Shown: positions 1 through 8,613, numbered from the stretch's first letter. The stretch is DNA of 64,000 nucleotides from Sporomusaceae bacterium (GCA_031460455.1 JAVKTQ010000005.1:62001-126000); one strand, 5' to 3'. Notes: a model not told the origin generated them from the sequence alone. Made by a program: numbers and translations.

Positions 1-454
1 GTCCCGACACCAGCACCCCCAGCATCTCCGTCGAGCCGATGCCTGTGCCGAAACAGCCGAACGCGCCCGCCGTCGTCGTATGCGAATCCGTCCCCACCAT
101 CAGCGTCCCCGGAATATCGAACCCCATCTCCGCCAGCACCTGATGGCACGGCCCCAGGCCCTCGTAATACCTGCCGATGCCGTACTCCTTCGCCCAATTG
201 CGGGTGAACTGCAGGATCTCGGCCTGGCTGATCGTCGCCGCCGGCGAATAATGATCCGAGATGATCACCACCTTATCCCTGTCCCAGACACGGTTGCCCA
301 TCCTCCTGATATGGTCGGCAATCACCACCCGCGGGCCGAGCAGGTCATCCATCATCGCCGTGTCCACATTCGCCCACACGAACTCTCCCGGCCGCACAGC
401 CTCCCTGCCGGCCGCCCTGGCGATTATCTTCTCCGCCATCGTCATACCCACCAC
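1..454 (-). CDS. 3-isopropylmalate dehydratase / homoaconitase large-subunit family (N-terminal part)
   Basis: The minus-strand reading frame runs off the left edge of the window, so only about 150 N-terminal residues are visible. They include the family segments IADHI and MVGTDSHTTTAGAFGCFGTGIG, the latter part of the active-site region of aconitase-type hydro-lyases. Family members isomerise or dehydrate hydroxy-acids through a 4Fe-4S cluster (LeuC in leucine synthesis, or 2,3-dimethylmalate/methylmalate dehydratases). A GGAGG at 460-464 sits 5 nt before the GTG at 454; a second GTG lies at 451 and an ATG at 445. Which substrate it uses cannot be told from this fragment. Confidence 0.85.
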   Translation of the reverse strand, partial: MVGMTMAEKIIARAAGREAVRPGEFVWANVDTAMMDDLLGPRVVIADHIRRMGNRVWDRDKVVIISDHYSPAATISQAEILQFTRNWAKEYGIGRYYEGLGPCHQVLAEMGFDIPGTLMVGTDSHTTTAGAFGCFGTGIGSTEMLGVLVSG

Positions 455-582
455 AGTATCCTCCCCTCATAGCATGCTATTTTATATCTTTTCCCCCGCG
501 GGGAACCTTAACCCGATAAACGCCGGCAGTATCGGATAAAACCGGCAGGCCGGGAAACAAATACACCAGGGGGTGTATAGCC

Positions 583-957
583 ATGTTCAAAAGAATCGAT
601 CACATCGCCTTCACCGTCAAAGACCGGGAAAAATCGGTCCGCTTCTACGAACAGCTCGGCTTCAGGCAATACTTCGAGCACGACGTCCCCGTACCGGAAA
701 TCGAGAAAATCGTCTACCTGGAGCTCGGCGACTCCGTACTCGAACTCATCCACATGCCGCACGGAAAATGCGGCGCCGTCTATCATTTCTGCTTGGCCAG
801 CGACGACTTCGATGCCGACGTCGCTCGCCTCAAAGCCGCCGGCGCCCCCGTCCAGACCGAGCCCCACCCGACCGCGGCGCGCAAAACGGGGGAGGAGGGC
901 TGGCGGCGCGTCGTCTTCACCGGACCCGACGGCGAAGCGATCGAATTTCGCGGCTGA
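583..957 (+). CDS. VOC-fold (glyoxalase / methylmalonyl-CoA epimerase-like) protein
   Basis: This is a 124-residue single VOC domain pair. It starts with IDHIAFTV, the usual beta-strand opening, and carries the metal-ligand pattern H7, E54, H68 and E121. The pattern fits lactoylglutathione lyase or methylmalonyl-CoA epimerase-type enzymes, which bind a divalent metal and act on small carbonyl or CoA substrates in the cytoplasm. A GGGGGTG ribosome site lies 7 nt before the ATG. It is divergent from the aconitase-family gene and followed 68 bp later by a nitroreductase. The exact reaction is unknown. Confidence 0.8.
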   Translation: MFKRIDHIAFTVKDREKSVRFYEQLGFRQYFEHDVPVPEIEKIVYLELGDSVLELIHMPHGKCGAVYHFCLASDDFDADVARLKAAGAPVQTEPHPTAARKTGEEGWRRVVFTGPDGEAIEFRG

Positions 958-1025
958 CCCCTTCCGCCATAAACGGCAAACAGTCTATAATAAAGGCAGG
1001 ACAAATCAGCGGGAGGTTGAGAAAA

Positions 1026-1595
1026 ATGGAATGTCGCGACGCGATAACCGGCAGGAGGAGCTGCCGCAGCTTCACCGGCCGGGCGGTCGAAAAGGAAAAA
1101 CTGACCGCCATCCTCGAAGCCGCCCTCGTGGCGCCCTCGCCAGCCAACAAGCAGCCGTGGGAATTCCTTGTGGCCGCCGACCCCCAATACAACGCCCGGC
1201 TCAAAGACGCCTCGGAAAAAACCAAGCACAAGCTCGCCGCCCGCAGCGGCTGGAAGTGGCTGCCCACCTTCAACATCGACTTCCTGCTCCAGGCCCCCGT
1301 CCTCATCGTCGTTCTCGGCGACCCGTCCAAAAACGGCGCCGAGCAGTTCCTCGACGAACCCAGCCCCGGCTACCTCGAAGCCTGCAGCGCCGCCATCCAG
1401 AATATGCTTCTCGCCGCTCACGACCAGGGGCTCGCGACCCTGTGGTTCTCCCTTTACGAAAAAAGCGACATCCGCGAAATCTTTGCAATCGATGACGACA
1501 AAGACCCTGTCGCCGTCATCTGTGTGGGATATTCTGAACGCCTCGCCGCGGCACCTGCCCGCAAGACCCTCGACGAGAAAGTAAAATTTCTATAA
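1026..1595 (+). CDS. nitroreductase family protein
   Basis: A 189-residue protein of the FMN-dependent nitroreductase fold. N-terminal ITGRRSCRSF and the following APSPANKQPWEF segment are the phosphate-binding and FMN-contact regions seen in this family; AAIQNMLLAAHDQGLATLW is the conserved helix. Members reduce nitro groups, flavins or quinones with NAD(P)H. The ATG at 1026 was chosen because GGGAGG lies 8 nt upstream and homology begins there; longer in-frame extensions overlap the VOC gene. A TATAAT at 986-991 may be its -10 box, without a clear -35. Substrate unknown. Confidence 0.85.
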   Translation: MECRDAITGRRSCRSFTGRAVEKEKLTAILEAALVAPSPANKQPWEFLVAADPQYNARLKDASEKTKHKLAARSGWKWLPTFNIDFLLQAPVLIVVLGDPSKNGAEQFLDEPSPGYLEACSAAIQNMLLAAHDQGLATLWFSLYEKSDIREIFAIDDDKDPVAVICVGYSERLAAAPARKTLDEKVKFL

Positions 1596-1631
1596 TGCCG
1601 GCGCAGCTGCGTTCCGGCAGGAGTTGACCTT

Positions 1632-1949
1632 ATGGACCTCTTCCTCGAATACCGCTGGCCCATTCTCGTCGTCCTGGAAGTCCTCGCCTGGGCTTCCACC
1701 TTCCTCATGTTCTACGCCCGTTACCGCCTGCGGTCCACCGCGCTCTTTCGCGCCGGCGTCATTCTCACCGTCCTCACCGGCGTCATCCCCCAGATCGGCA
1801 TGGGAATAATCAACTACCTCGGCACAAGGGAAATCGACCTATTCACCGCCGTAATCGTCGCCCTCATCCTCTATGGCGCCACGGCCGGCAAAAAAGACGT
1901 CCGCAGGCTGGACTCCTGGGTGCAGAACAAATACGGCCGCGCGGAATGA
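1632..1949 (+). CDS. small three-helix membrane protein, unknown function
   Basis: A 105-residue protein with three predicted membrane segments at about residues 9-30, 40-62 and 68-88 and a basic C-terminal tail (KKDVRRLDSW). The ribosome site is the AGGAG at 1620-1624 before the ATG at 1632. I do not recognise a family with confidence. It is co-directional with the nitroreductase (36 bp gap) and may be part of the same transcript. Confidence 0.7.
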   Translation: MDLFLEYRWPILVVLEVLAWASTFLMFYARYRLRSTALFRAGVILTVLTGVIPQIGMGIINYLGTREIDLFTAVIVALILYGATAGKKDVRRLDSWVQNKYGRAE

Positions 1950-2028
1950 CCGCTTCCCTCTTCTACTGGCAGGGCAAATAGTGTATAATGTTAACAAAAC
2001 GCCACAAAAGGGAGAGGGGATAGAACCA

Positions 2029-2379
2029 ATGCTGGCGCTGAACTTCCAGTCCGCACTCCACGAAAAACTCCTCATCGAGCGCAAGAAAAACTATACCATC
2101 CGCCTCGACGACGTCAGCGGCATCTACCTCGAAAACTCCGTCGTCTGGATAACCGTCGGCAAGAAATACGCCCCCAAGCGCAAACTCTTCACCGCCTTCC
2201 TCGACCGTGTCAAGGTCAAGCGCTTCGCCGAACTCACCAAAGACGACCTCGCCCACCAAAACCCCGACATCAAAAGCGTCGAGGAACTCATCGCCAACTT
2301 CGAGGAAATCTACCAGAAAAACCTCACCGAAGACGACCTCGTCACCGTCATCGGCTTCTCCGAAATCACCGGCGAATAA
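2029..2379 (+). CDS. putative PUA/ASCH-like small protein
   Basis: A 116-residue soluble protein. The pattern of short beta strands with WITVGKKYAPKRKLFTAFLDRVKVKRF, followed by acidic helices, resembles small PUA/ASCH-type RNA-binding proteins, but no catalytic or binding residue can be fixed from sequence alone. GGGAGAGGGG lies 8-17 nt before the ATG at 2029, and a TATAAT at 1984-1989 is a likely -10 box. It ends before a strong terminator at 2397-2424, so it is probably a single-gene transcript. Confidence 0.6.
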   Translation: MLALNFQSALHEKLLIERKKNYTIRLDDVSGIYLENSVVWITVGKKYAPKRKLFTAFLDRVKVKRFAELTKDDLAHQNPDIKSVEELIANFEEIYQKNLTEDDLVTVIGFSEITGE

Positions 2380-2396
2380 TACCGCATCCCAAGCGC

Positions 2397-2424
2397 CCCC
2401 GCCATCCGTGGCGGGGCCGTTTTT
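2397..2424 (+). terminator. Rho-independent terminator after the 116-aa gene
   Basis: Stem CCCCGCCA/TGGCGGGG with a 4-nt loop, followed after GCCG by a run of T. It lies 18 bp after the stop codon at 2379. Confidence 0.85.
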
Positions 2425-2530
2425 ACAGTCGTCACCCGGCATAATAGGAAGAAATTTACAAATTATTCCTAGCATAATATTACATTATTTGGAAATTACT
2501 ACTAGCCGGCGCCGGAAAGGACTGACCGCC

Positions 2531-3277
2531 GTGTATGTCATCAAATTTCTCTATACAGTCTTCCTTTTCCCGCCCGGTCTCTTCATCCTCGCCCTGCTCC
2601 TCCTCGCCTGGCGGCGCCGCAGCAGCCGCGCCCTTTCCCGCGCCGCCCTCCTCGCCGCCGCCGTCCTCTACCTTACCAGCATCGCCCTCGTCAGCGGCCC
2701 CCTCGTCAACTCCCTCGAAACCTGCCACACTCCACCGGCCCAGGTGAGCGGCGACGTCATCGTCGTCCTCGGCGGCGGCGTCACCCTCGACACCCCCAAC
2801 CTCGGCGGCCGCGGCCACCTCTCCGGCTCGTCCGCCAACCGCCTGCTCACCGGCCTCCAGCTACACCACAAGCTAAGCGTTCCCATAATCATATCCGGCG
2901 GCCAGGTCTTCGCCACCGGCGGCGTCGAAGCCGAAGTCGCCCGCAGCATCCTCCTCACCCTCGGCGTCCCGGACGACAAAATCATCACCGAAACCGCCAG
3001 CCTCAACACCGGCGACAACGCCCGCAACACCGCCGCCATCCTCAGGCAGCGCGGCTTCGCTCGTCCCATCCTCGTCACCTCCGCCTACCACATGGAACGC
3101 GCTGTCCGCCAGTTCGGCAAAGCCGGCGTCGCCGTCCTCCCGTACCCCACCGACTACCAGGACAATGTCGTCCGCCGGTTCCACTACACCGACCTCTGGC
3201 CCACCCCGGCAGCCGCCGGCCAGCTCGTCCTGGCGCTCAAAGAGTATCTCGGCCTTGCTGCAATAAACTTGTATTGA
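2531..3277 (+). CDS. YdcF/DUF218-type membrane protein
   Basis: This 248-residue protein starts at GTG 2531 after AAAGGA. Two N-terminal membrane segments (about 5-27 and 37-58) precede a DUF218 domain: VIVVLGGGV, then SANRLLTGLQL, IIISGGQ, the acidic TETASLNTGDNARNT segment and ILVTSAYHMERAV. In E. coli relatives (SanA, ElyC, YdcF) this domain is linked to envelope integrity and lipid-carrier or S-adenosylmethionine binding; the biochemical reaction is unsettled. Convergent with the AsmA-like gene; the two share the hairpin at 3334-3359. Confidence 0.85.
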   Translation: MYVIKFLYTVFLFPPGLFILALLLLAWRRRSSRALSRAALLAAAVLYLTSIALVSGPLVNSLETCHTPPAQVSGDVIVVLGGGVTLDTPNLGGRGHLSGSSANRLLTGLQLHHKLSVPIIISGGQVFATGGVEAEVARSILLTLGVPDDKIITETASLNTGDNARNTAAILRQRGFARPILVTSAYHMERAVRQFGKAGVAVLPYPTDYQDNVVRRFHYTDLWPTPAAAGQLVLALKEYLGLAAINLY

Positions 3278-3333
3278 TTCCTCGGGTTGCCGATACACGG
3301 TCTCCGCGAAATCTAACTCCAAATACAAACACA

Positions 3334-3359
3334 AAGGCCCGCGAAAAATCGCGGGCCTT
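3334..3359. terminator. bidirectional terminator between convergent genes
   Basis: A 10-bp perfect stem (AAGGCCCGCG/CGCGGGCCTT) with an AAAAAT loop lies between the stop at 3277 and the stop at 3365. T-rich stretches follow it on both strands. Confidence 0.75.
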
Positions 3360-3364
3360 GCCTA

Positions 3365-4990
3365 TTACCTACCCGGCAGCAACTTCTTCAGCAGACTCTC
3401 GCCCACCTTATCCGTGACCGCCTTTTCCAGCGCCTCGCGGGGCGAAGAAACCGTCGTGTCGCCCGTACGGCGCAGCCTTACAATCGCACCATCCGTCAGG
3501 CCCTCGGCCGAAAACGAGCCGCCCACCGTATTCACGATCACGTTGCGGAAATTCATCTGCTCGCCCTGCTTCACAAAATCGCCGGTCATCGACAGGAAAG
3601 GGATACCCGAAAACGACCCATCGCCCATCTTGAAGCTGCCCTCGGCATAACCGCCGCTCGCGCCCTTGCCCTCCAGCCGGGCGTCGAAATCCGTCCGGCC
3701 GCGGATATCCTTCTCGGAAAGCAGCCCGGCGTCCACGCCGCGTCCATTCGCCGTCATATTATACTGCTGCGTCGCCGGCACGATATTGCCCTGGATGGCC
3801 AGCGCCCCGTCCCAGGCGTTCGCATGGGTGTCAGTCAGCGTCAACGTCCCGCCGGAATACGTGAAGCTGCCGCGGCCGTTCGTGAACGCCACCGCCCCGA
3901 AGCTCCCCTGGTTGAGCGTGAACGTGCCCCTGGTCGTCGGGTTGGCTGTCGTCCCCGCAACCTTCGCCTGAAACGCCAGCTGTCCTTTCAGCGGCGTAGT
4001 GCCGAACGCCCCGGGATCGAACGCCGCCGCCGCCAGCTCGAGATCAAGCGCCAGAGCTGCATCGGCCAGCGTTACCATGCCGCCGGCCGTCACCTTTTGG
4101 CCGTTCACCAGCACCGCCGCCTCCTGCAGCGCCACCTTTCCGTCCGTCATACTCACCTTGCCCGCGCCCTCGCTCAGCGCGTAGCCCGCCACCGTCGCCG
4201 CCAGCTTCTCCACCGCTCCCTCGGCGGTCAGGCTCAGCTTGCCGGTCTTCTGCTTCACCGTCACCGACAAATTCTTCGCCGTGCCGCCCGTCAGCTTCAG
4301 ATCGCCGGCCCCGATGAGCCCCAGCGGCAGATCGGCCAGCGCCGCCTGGTCGGCCTTCAGCGTCACCTCGCCGTCGCCGCCCTCGGCCCACGACCCCTTT
4401 GCCGCCAGCGGTGTACTGCCCGTCTTCGCCGTCAGATCGAAAGCCAGCGCCGGATAGCGGGCGAAATCCACGGTCCCGTTCACCGCCTCCAGCTTGCGCT
4501 CGTTTCCCGCCGACCCCGCCAGCAGCGTTCCCTGCTTTACGGTCACCGTCCCGCGGAAAGCCATCTCCCGGTCCTTGCTTGTCTTGATAAGATCCTCCCA
4601 GTTCCAGCGGCCGTCCTTGCCGCTCGTCAGCGTCATCGCGGCGTTTTCCAGCGTCACGCTCTTCACCGCCGAAAGATCGGCGCGCCCGGCCAGCACATCG
4701 CCGATGCCGAACCGCACCGCGATCCGTTCGCTCTTGCCCACCACCGCATTCTGCCGGTCGCTCACCGTAACGCCATCCATAATCAGCGACCCGGAAATCG
4801 AAAACTCAATTTTACCGACCGTCACCTTACCGTTCACCTGCTCATTGACCTTGGCCACAAGCTGGGTCTGGGCGGCGGACGCCATCTTGGCCAGCAGCGA
4901 ATTCCACCAAAAACCCATGGCGAGCAGGGCAACCAGCCCGGCCGCCAGGGCGATCTTACCTTTTTTCGACACCGCAATACCGCTTAACAT
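3365..4990 (-). CDS. AsmA-family envelope protein
   Basis: A 541-residue protein with one N-terminal membrane anchor (about residues 12-32) and a long beta-rich periplasmic region. The start region resembles AsmA (LVAKVNEQVNGKVTVGKIEFSISGSLIMDGVTVSD) and the C-terminal half has the AsmA_2/TamB-type repeats of alternating beta strands. AsmA-like proteins are thought to bridge inner and outer membranes and move phospholipids. Its presence in a Firmicutes-type gene set is a sign of a diderm cell. AGGAGG lies 7 nt before the ATG. No tandem partner gene is adjacent. Confidence 0.85.
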   Translation of the reverse strand: MLSGIAVSKKGKIALAAGLVALLAMGFWWNSLLAKMASAAQTQLVAKVNEQVNGKVTVGKIEFSISGSLIMDGVTVSDRQNAVVGKSERIAVRFGIGDVLAGRADLSAVKSVTLENAAMTLTSGKDGRWNWEDLIKTSKDREMAFRGTVTVKQGTLLAGSAGNERKLEAVNGTVDFARYPALAFDLTAKTGSTPLAAKGSWAEGGDGEVTLKADQAALADLPLGLIGAGDLKLTGGTAKNLSVTVKQKTGKLSLTAEGAVEKLAATVAGYALSEGAGKVSMTDGKVALQEAAVLVNGQKVTAGGMVTLADAALALDLELAAAAFDPGAFGTTPLKGQLAFQAKVAGTTANPTTRGTFTLNQGSFGAVAFTNGRGSFTYSGGTLTLTDTHANAWDGALAIQGNIVPATQQYNMTANGRGVDAGLLSEKDIRGRTDFDARLEGKGASGGYAEGSFKMGDGSFSGIPFLSMTGDFVKQGEQMNFRNVIVNTVGGSFSAEGLTDGAIVRLRRTGDTTVSSPREALEKAVTDKVGESLLKKLLPGR

Positions 4991-5070
4991 CGCAAAACCT
5001 CCTGCCGCGTTCCGTTACCCTACTATTTAAGCGGCAGGAGGCAATATTCCTTCCGACCCAAGTTCCCTTA

Positions 5071-5262
5071 TTATTCCTCTATGTCCTCCGCGGCCGCGAA
5101 CGCATCCTGCGACACCGTCGCCGCCGGCTCATCGCCCAGCCGTTTCTCCTCCCGCTCAGCCAGCCGCGCCGCCGCCACCATCTCCTTGGCCGAGCCGAGG
5201 GAATCTCCCGTCTTCACCCGTTCCGGAAAACGGACATACTCGCTCCGGTCACGATCACTCAT
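5071..5262 (-). CDS. small acidic hypothetical protein (63 aa)
   Basis: A short, charged, soluble protein (MSDRDRSEYVRFPERVKT, then an Ala/Glu-rich helix ending AAAEDIEE). The ATG at 5262 is preceded by AGGGGTG. No family recognised. It is the first of four tiny genes between 5.0 and 6.3 kb, all with their own ribosome sites. Confidence 0.6.
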   Translation of the reverse strand: MSDRDRSEYVRFPERVKTGDSLGSAKEMVAAARLAEREEKRLGDEPAATVSQDAFAAAEDIEE

Positions 5263-5522
5263 TTTTATCACCCCTGGCCTAGTATTCCCGGTCCGCCGGG
5301 TAAAAAAAAGAGGTCTGCGTTTACACACAGACATCAACAGGAAAAGAAAATTGATATGGCTTACAAAAAATGTATCACATGGAAGGATACAAGTCAATAG
5401 AAACCCGCGCATTCGGCGCACAAATCCCCTGCCGCAACCATCGCGACGCCGGCGGCCATGTCCACGGCCGTCACAGTGGCGCCCCGCAGTTCATACAATG
5501 GAAAAAAACGGAGGTAGCGCAC

Positions 5523-5723
5523 ATGGGCAAAAACCGGCAATCCGCGGACCTTTTGGCCGACCAGCTCGACAACTACGACCTCACCCGGAAAGTTATCGCC
5601 TTGCGGTCCCTCGATCTTCTAACAAGAGTCAGCGAGGCCGAAGCCGCCAAAGCACAACCCGACCCCGCCGTCATCGCCAGCCTCGGATTGGCGATAGCGG
5701 CCGTCCTTTCATCCGTGGGATGA
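5523..5723 (+). CDS. small hypothetical protein (66 aa)
   Basis: ATG at 5523 with GGAGG 8 nt upstream. The protein is largely helical (DLLADQLDNYDLTRKVIALR, then an Ala-rich stretch ending in a short hydrophobic IASLGLAIAAVLSSVG). The last 20 residues could touch a membrane but are short for a full span. No family recognised. Convergent with the 39-aa gene at 5783-5902. Confidence 0.55.
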   Translation: MGKNRQSADLLADQLDNYDLTRKVIALRSLDLLTRVSEAEAAKAQPDPAVIASLGLAIAAVLSSVG

Positions 5724-5745
5724 CAGGCAGCCGCACGCCGTCGGC

Positions 5746-5779
5746 AAAAAAAAGGGGCCGCCTCGATCATGGCGGCCCC
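5746..5779 (-). terminator. terminator for the 39-aa minus-strand gene
   Basis: A 9-bp GC stem (5754-5762 with 5771-5779) is followed on the minus strand by eight T. It sits just 3' of the stop codon at 5783 and supports that tiny gene being expressed. Confidence 0.8.
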
Positions 5780-5782
5780 CCG

Positions 5783-5902
5783 TTATTCCTCCGTGTGCTT
5801 ATAAACCGTCACCGCCGGGCGGATATCGAGCATCTCCAGACGCCGGCGCTTGGCCAGGCTGGCGTCCGCGGCCGGGTCGGGCGCGGCGTGGTCATACTTC
5901 AT
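5783..5902 (-). CDS. tiny hypothetical protein (39 aa)
   Basis: The frame reads MKYDHAAPDPAADASLAKRR, then LEMLDIRPAVTVYKHTEE. A GGGGGTG lies upstream of the ATG at 5902, slightly far (about 13 nt). A strong terminator follows the stop directly, which is the main reason to believe the gene. Charged and soluble; no family recognised. Confidence 0.45.
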   Translation of the reverse strand: MKYDHAAPDPAADASLAKRRRLEMLDIRPAVTVYKHTEE

Positions 5903-6085
5903 CTCCAAACATCTCACCCCCTCGCAAGGTAAGGCAACGCATCCGCAGGGGCTGATATTCCGGGGCGCGCGCGCCGCCCCGCGTCAGGCCCGCGGCCTTC
6001 CCGGCCTACCAACCCCCTCGGCGTTAGTGTGCGCCGGAAAGCAGCCGCCTAATCTGCGTCATCACCTGGCAAATTACGGCATCCG

Positions 6086-6232
6086 CTACGACGGCATCTC
6101 CGACGTCCCCGCGGTGAACAGCTTCTCCTGTTTGGCGTACACATCCTCCTCCAAGGCAGCGGCTCCGTCAAGGCCGGCGTCCGGCCGCACAGCCGGTTTC
6201 CGCCGCCCGTCCGCTTCGCTGCGGCTGACCAT
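6086..6232 (-). CDS. tiny hypothetical protein (48 aa)
   Basis: The ATG at 6232 has a near-perfect GGGAGGTG 7-8 nt upstream. The product is basic at the N-terminus (MVSRSEADGRRKPAVRPDAG) and acidic in the middle (AAALEEDVYAKQEKLF). No family recognised. It lies upstream of, and co-directional with, the 39-aa gene. Confidence 0.5.
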   Translation of the reverse strand: MVSRSEADGRRKPAVRPDAGLDGAAALEEDVYAKQEKLFTAGTSEMPS

Positions 6233-6352
6233 AAAAAATCACCTCCCGCAGCTAGTTTGCCCAGCGGCGCGAAAAAACCGCCGCCGTCGCCGCCGGCCGC
6301 CGCGCATGACCGGGCCGGTAATGGGCAATAATGTTTCGCGAGGTGAAAAGCC

Positions 6353-6724
6353 ATGCCCTTCAAACCCACCGTCATCCTCGACTTCGACGGCGTCATCCAC
6401 AGCTACGTCAGCGGCTGGCAGGGAGCGGACATCATCCCCGACCCGCCCGTGGAGGGGATAAAAGACGCGATAGCGAATATGAGGAAATACTACCGGATCG
6501 TCATCGTCTCATCCCGCTGCTACCAGCCCGGCGGCATCGCCGCCATCGAGCGCTGGCTGGCCGCGCACGGCATCGTCGTCGACGCCGTAACCGACGAAAA
6601 GCCGCCCGCCAAAGTCATCGTCGACGACCGGGCCATCACATTCGACGGCGACGCCGGCGCCCTCCTCGCCAAAATAAATTCCTTCCGGCCCTGGACCTAT
6701 CGCAAGAAAAAAACAAGGAGCTGA
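6353..6724 (+). CDS. HAD-superfamily small hydrolase
   Basis: A 123-residue protein with HAD motif I, VILDFDGVIHSY (nucleophile D10, acid D12), motif II in IVIVSSR, and a late acidic motif VIVDDRAITFDGD. No cap domain is present, as in small phosphatases of the phage-kinase 3'-phosphatase or 5'-nucleotidase type. GCGAGGTG lies 8 nt before the ATG. It is 4 bp from the next nitroreductase gene and probably co-transcribed with it. Substrate unknown. Confidence 0.75.
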   Translation: MPFKPTVILDFDGVIHSYVSGWQGADIIPDPPVEGIKDAIANMRKYYRIVIVSSRCYQPGGIAAIERWLAAHGIVVDAVTDEKPPAKVIVDDRAITFDGDAGALLAKINSFRPWTYRKKKTRS

Positions 6725-6728
6725 TCAT

Positions 6729-7241
6729 ATGGAAGCCATCTTCACCCGCCGTAGCATCCGCCGCTACGCCGACGAGCCGGTCGACGCCGGCGCGGTCGAA
6801 AAACTGCTCGCCGCCGCCATGGCCGCTCCCTCGGCCGGCAACGAACAGCCGTGGGAATTCATCGTCGTCCACGACCAGGCCACCCGCGAAGAAATAACCC
6901 GCGTCCACCCCTACTCCCAAATGCTCAGGCAGGCCCCGGTCGCCATCGTCGTCTGCGCCGACAAGGCCCGCAGCCGCTACCCGGTCGAATACTGGGTCCA
7001 GGACTGCGCCGCCGCCACCCAGAACATCCTCCTCGCCGCCGCCGCCCTCGGCCTCGGCACCTGCTGGCTCGGCGTCCACCCCGTCCCCGAGCGCGTCGCC
7101 GGCGTCCGCCGCGTCCTCGCCATCCCCGAACCCATCGTGCCCTTCGCCATCGTCGCCGTCGGCCATCCCGCGGAGCAGTCGGGGAGGGTGGACCGCTTTG
7201 ACGAAAAACGCATTTATCGTGAAAGCTACGGGCGGAAATAA
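6729..7241 (+). CDS. nitroreductase family protein
   Basis: A 170-residue FMN-binding nitroreductase: MEAIFTRRSIRRYADEPVDA at the start, the APSAGNEQPWEFIVV loop near residues 36-50, then AAATQNILLAAAALGLGTCWLG and IVPFAIVAVGHP at the C-terminus. These are the usual NfsA/FrxA-like features; the enzyme should reduce nitro or quinone compounds with NAD(P)H. GGAGC precedes the ATG. Only about one third of residues appear shared with the 1026-1595 paralogue, so a recent duplication is unlikely. Confidence 0.88.
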   Translation: MEAIFTRRSIRRYADEPVDAGAVEKLLAAAMAAPSAGNEQPWEFIVVHDQATREEITRVHPYSQMLRQAPVAIVVCADKARSRYPVEYWVQDCAAATQNILLAAAALGLGTCWLGVHPVPERVAGVRRVLAIPEPIVPFAIVAVGHPAEQSGRVDRFDEKRIYRESYGRK

Positions 7242-7279
7242 TCCCCCCAACCAACCTATTTTCCAAAGGAGCTGACCCC

Positions 7280-7978
7280 ATGAAATTCATCGTCGCCCCC
7301 GAAATCTTCGACCTTTTCCCCACCGCCTGCTTCGGCGTCGTCGTCGCCAAAGGCTTCCCCCGCGGCGCCCAGCCCGCCGTAGCCAAAAAGCTCGAAGCCT
7401 CCCTCGCCGCCGCCGCCGGCAACTTTCCCGACGGCGTCAAAAACCATCCCGCCATCGCCGTCTGGCGCGACGCCTTCACCAAACTCGGCCTCAACCCCAA
7501 CAAATTCGCCAGCTCGGTCGAAGCCCTCCACACCCGCGCCGTCAAAACCGGTCACATCCCCAGCATCAACAGCGTCGTCGACCTCGGCAACGCCGTCTCA
7601 CTCAAATACATCCTCCCCATCGGCGCCCACGACCTCGGCCGCATGACCGGCGACATCCACCTCCGCCTCAGCCGGCCCGGCGACATCTTCACCCCCTTCG
7701 GCAGCCCCGAGGCCGAAGAAGTCCCTCCCGGCGAAATCGTCTACGCCGACGGCCTTGAAGTCCGCACCCGCCGCTGGGTCTGGCGCCAGGGCGACAAAGC
7801 CAAAATCGAAGCCGATACCAGCGACATCTTCTTCCCCATCGACGGCTTCGCCGACCTCAACAAAACCGACGTCCTGAACGCCAGGGGCGAACTGGCCGCC
7901 GCGCTCGCCTTCCTCGGCTGCCGTGCGGAAATATTCTTTATAGATAAGGATAATCCCGTAACAGAATGGGCGGACTAG
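7280..7978 (+). CDS. B3/4 domain protein (PheRS beta-like tRNA-binding domain)
   Basis: A 232-residue stand-alone B3/B4 domain, the editing-site fold of phenylalanyl-tRNA synthetase beta. The core reads NPNKFASSVEALHTRAVK, then SINSVVDLGNAVSLKYILPIGAHDLG, then GEIVYAD and RRWVWRQGD. Such free-standing proteins are proposed to hydrolyse mischarged tRNA or bind amino-acid-like ligands; the role is not settled. AAAGGAG lies 8 nt before the ATG. It probably shares a transcript with the nitroreductase upstream (38 bp gap). Confidence 0.85.
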   Translation: MKFIVAPEIFDLFPTACFGVVVAKGFPRGAQPAVAKKLEASLAAAAGNFPDGVKNHPAIAVWRDAFTKLGLNPNKFASSVEALHTRAVKTGHIPSINSVVDLGNAVSLKYILPIGAHDLGRMTGDIHLRLSRPGDIFTPFGSPEAEEVPPGEIVYADGLEVRTRRWVWRQGDKAKIEADTSDIFFPIDGFADLNKTDVLNARGELAAALAFLGCRAEIFFIDKDNPVTEWAD

Positions 7979-7987
7979 CATATTTTC

Positions 7988-7996
7988 TGCTATAAT
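7988..7996 (+). promoter_or_regulatory. extended -10 promoter of the lemA-like gene
   Basis: TGCTATAAT, an extended -10 element, lies 36 nt before the GTG at 8032. No good -35 is seen, as expected for this promoter type. Confidence 0.6.
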
Positions 7997-8031
7997 ATAT
8001 AAGTACCCCAAAGCAAACAGGAGGTAAAAAA

Positions 8032-8586
8032 GTGAACAAATCACTCTGGGTCGTCATCGCCGTGGTCGCCCTGCTCGTCGTCTTCGGCTTTTCAAGCTAC
8101 AACAGCCTCGTCGGCATGAACGAAAACGTCAACGGCAAATGGAGCCAGATCGAAAACATGCTCCAGCGCCGCGCCGATCTCATCCCCAACCTCGTCAGCA
8201 CCGTCAAGGGCTACGCCGTCCACGAGCAGCAGGCCATCGCCGCGGTAGCCGACGCCCGCGCCAAGCTGGCCGGCGCCGGCGGTCCCGCCGCCAAGGCCCA
8301 GGCCAACGGCGAACTTAACTCCGCCCTCTCCCGCCTGCTCGTCGTCGTCGAAAACTACCCCAACCTCAAGGCCGACCAAAACTTCCGCGCCCTCATGGAC
8401 GAGCTCTCCGGCACCGAAAACCGCATCGCCGTCGCCCGCAAGGATTACAACGACGCCGTCCAGGGCTACAACACCAAGATCCGTTCCCTACCGACCAGCA
8501 TCTTCGCCGGCATGATGGGCTTCGGCCCCAAAGAATACTTCCGGGCCGAAGAAGGCGCCAAGCAGGTACCCCAGGTCAAATTCTAA
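8032..8586 (+). CDS. lemA: LemA family protein
   Basis: A 184-residue protein with one N-terminal membrane helix (about residues 4-23) followed by the helical LemA domain: [20 protein letters not shown], then [17 protein letters not shown], the most conserved family segment, then [25 protein letters not shown]. The GTG start has AGGAGGT 6-8 nt upstream. LemA proteins are membrane-anchored and of unknown function, but they very often pair with TPM-domain proteins as here (27 bp to the next gene). Confidence 0.92.
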   Translation: MNKSLWVVIAVVALLVVFGFSSYNSLVGMNENVNGKWSQIENMLQRRADLIPNLVSTVKGYAVHEQQAIAAVADARAKLAGAGGPAAKAQANGELNSALSRLLVVVENYPNLKADQNFRALMDELSGTENRIAVARKDYNDAVQGYNTKIRSLPTSIFAGMMGFGPKEYFRAEEGAKQVPQVKF

Positions 8587-8613
8587 CCCCGTTCCGAAAC
8601 GAGGGATAAAACC

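Noticed and set aside
5286-5309. CCCGG/CCGGG hairpin next to a run of A
   Set aside because: The A-run is on the wrong side for either flanking gene to use the hairpin as a terminator.
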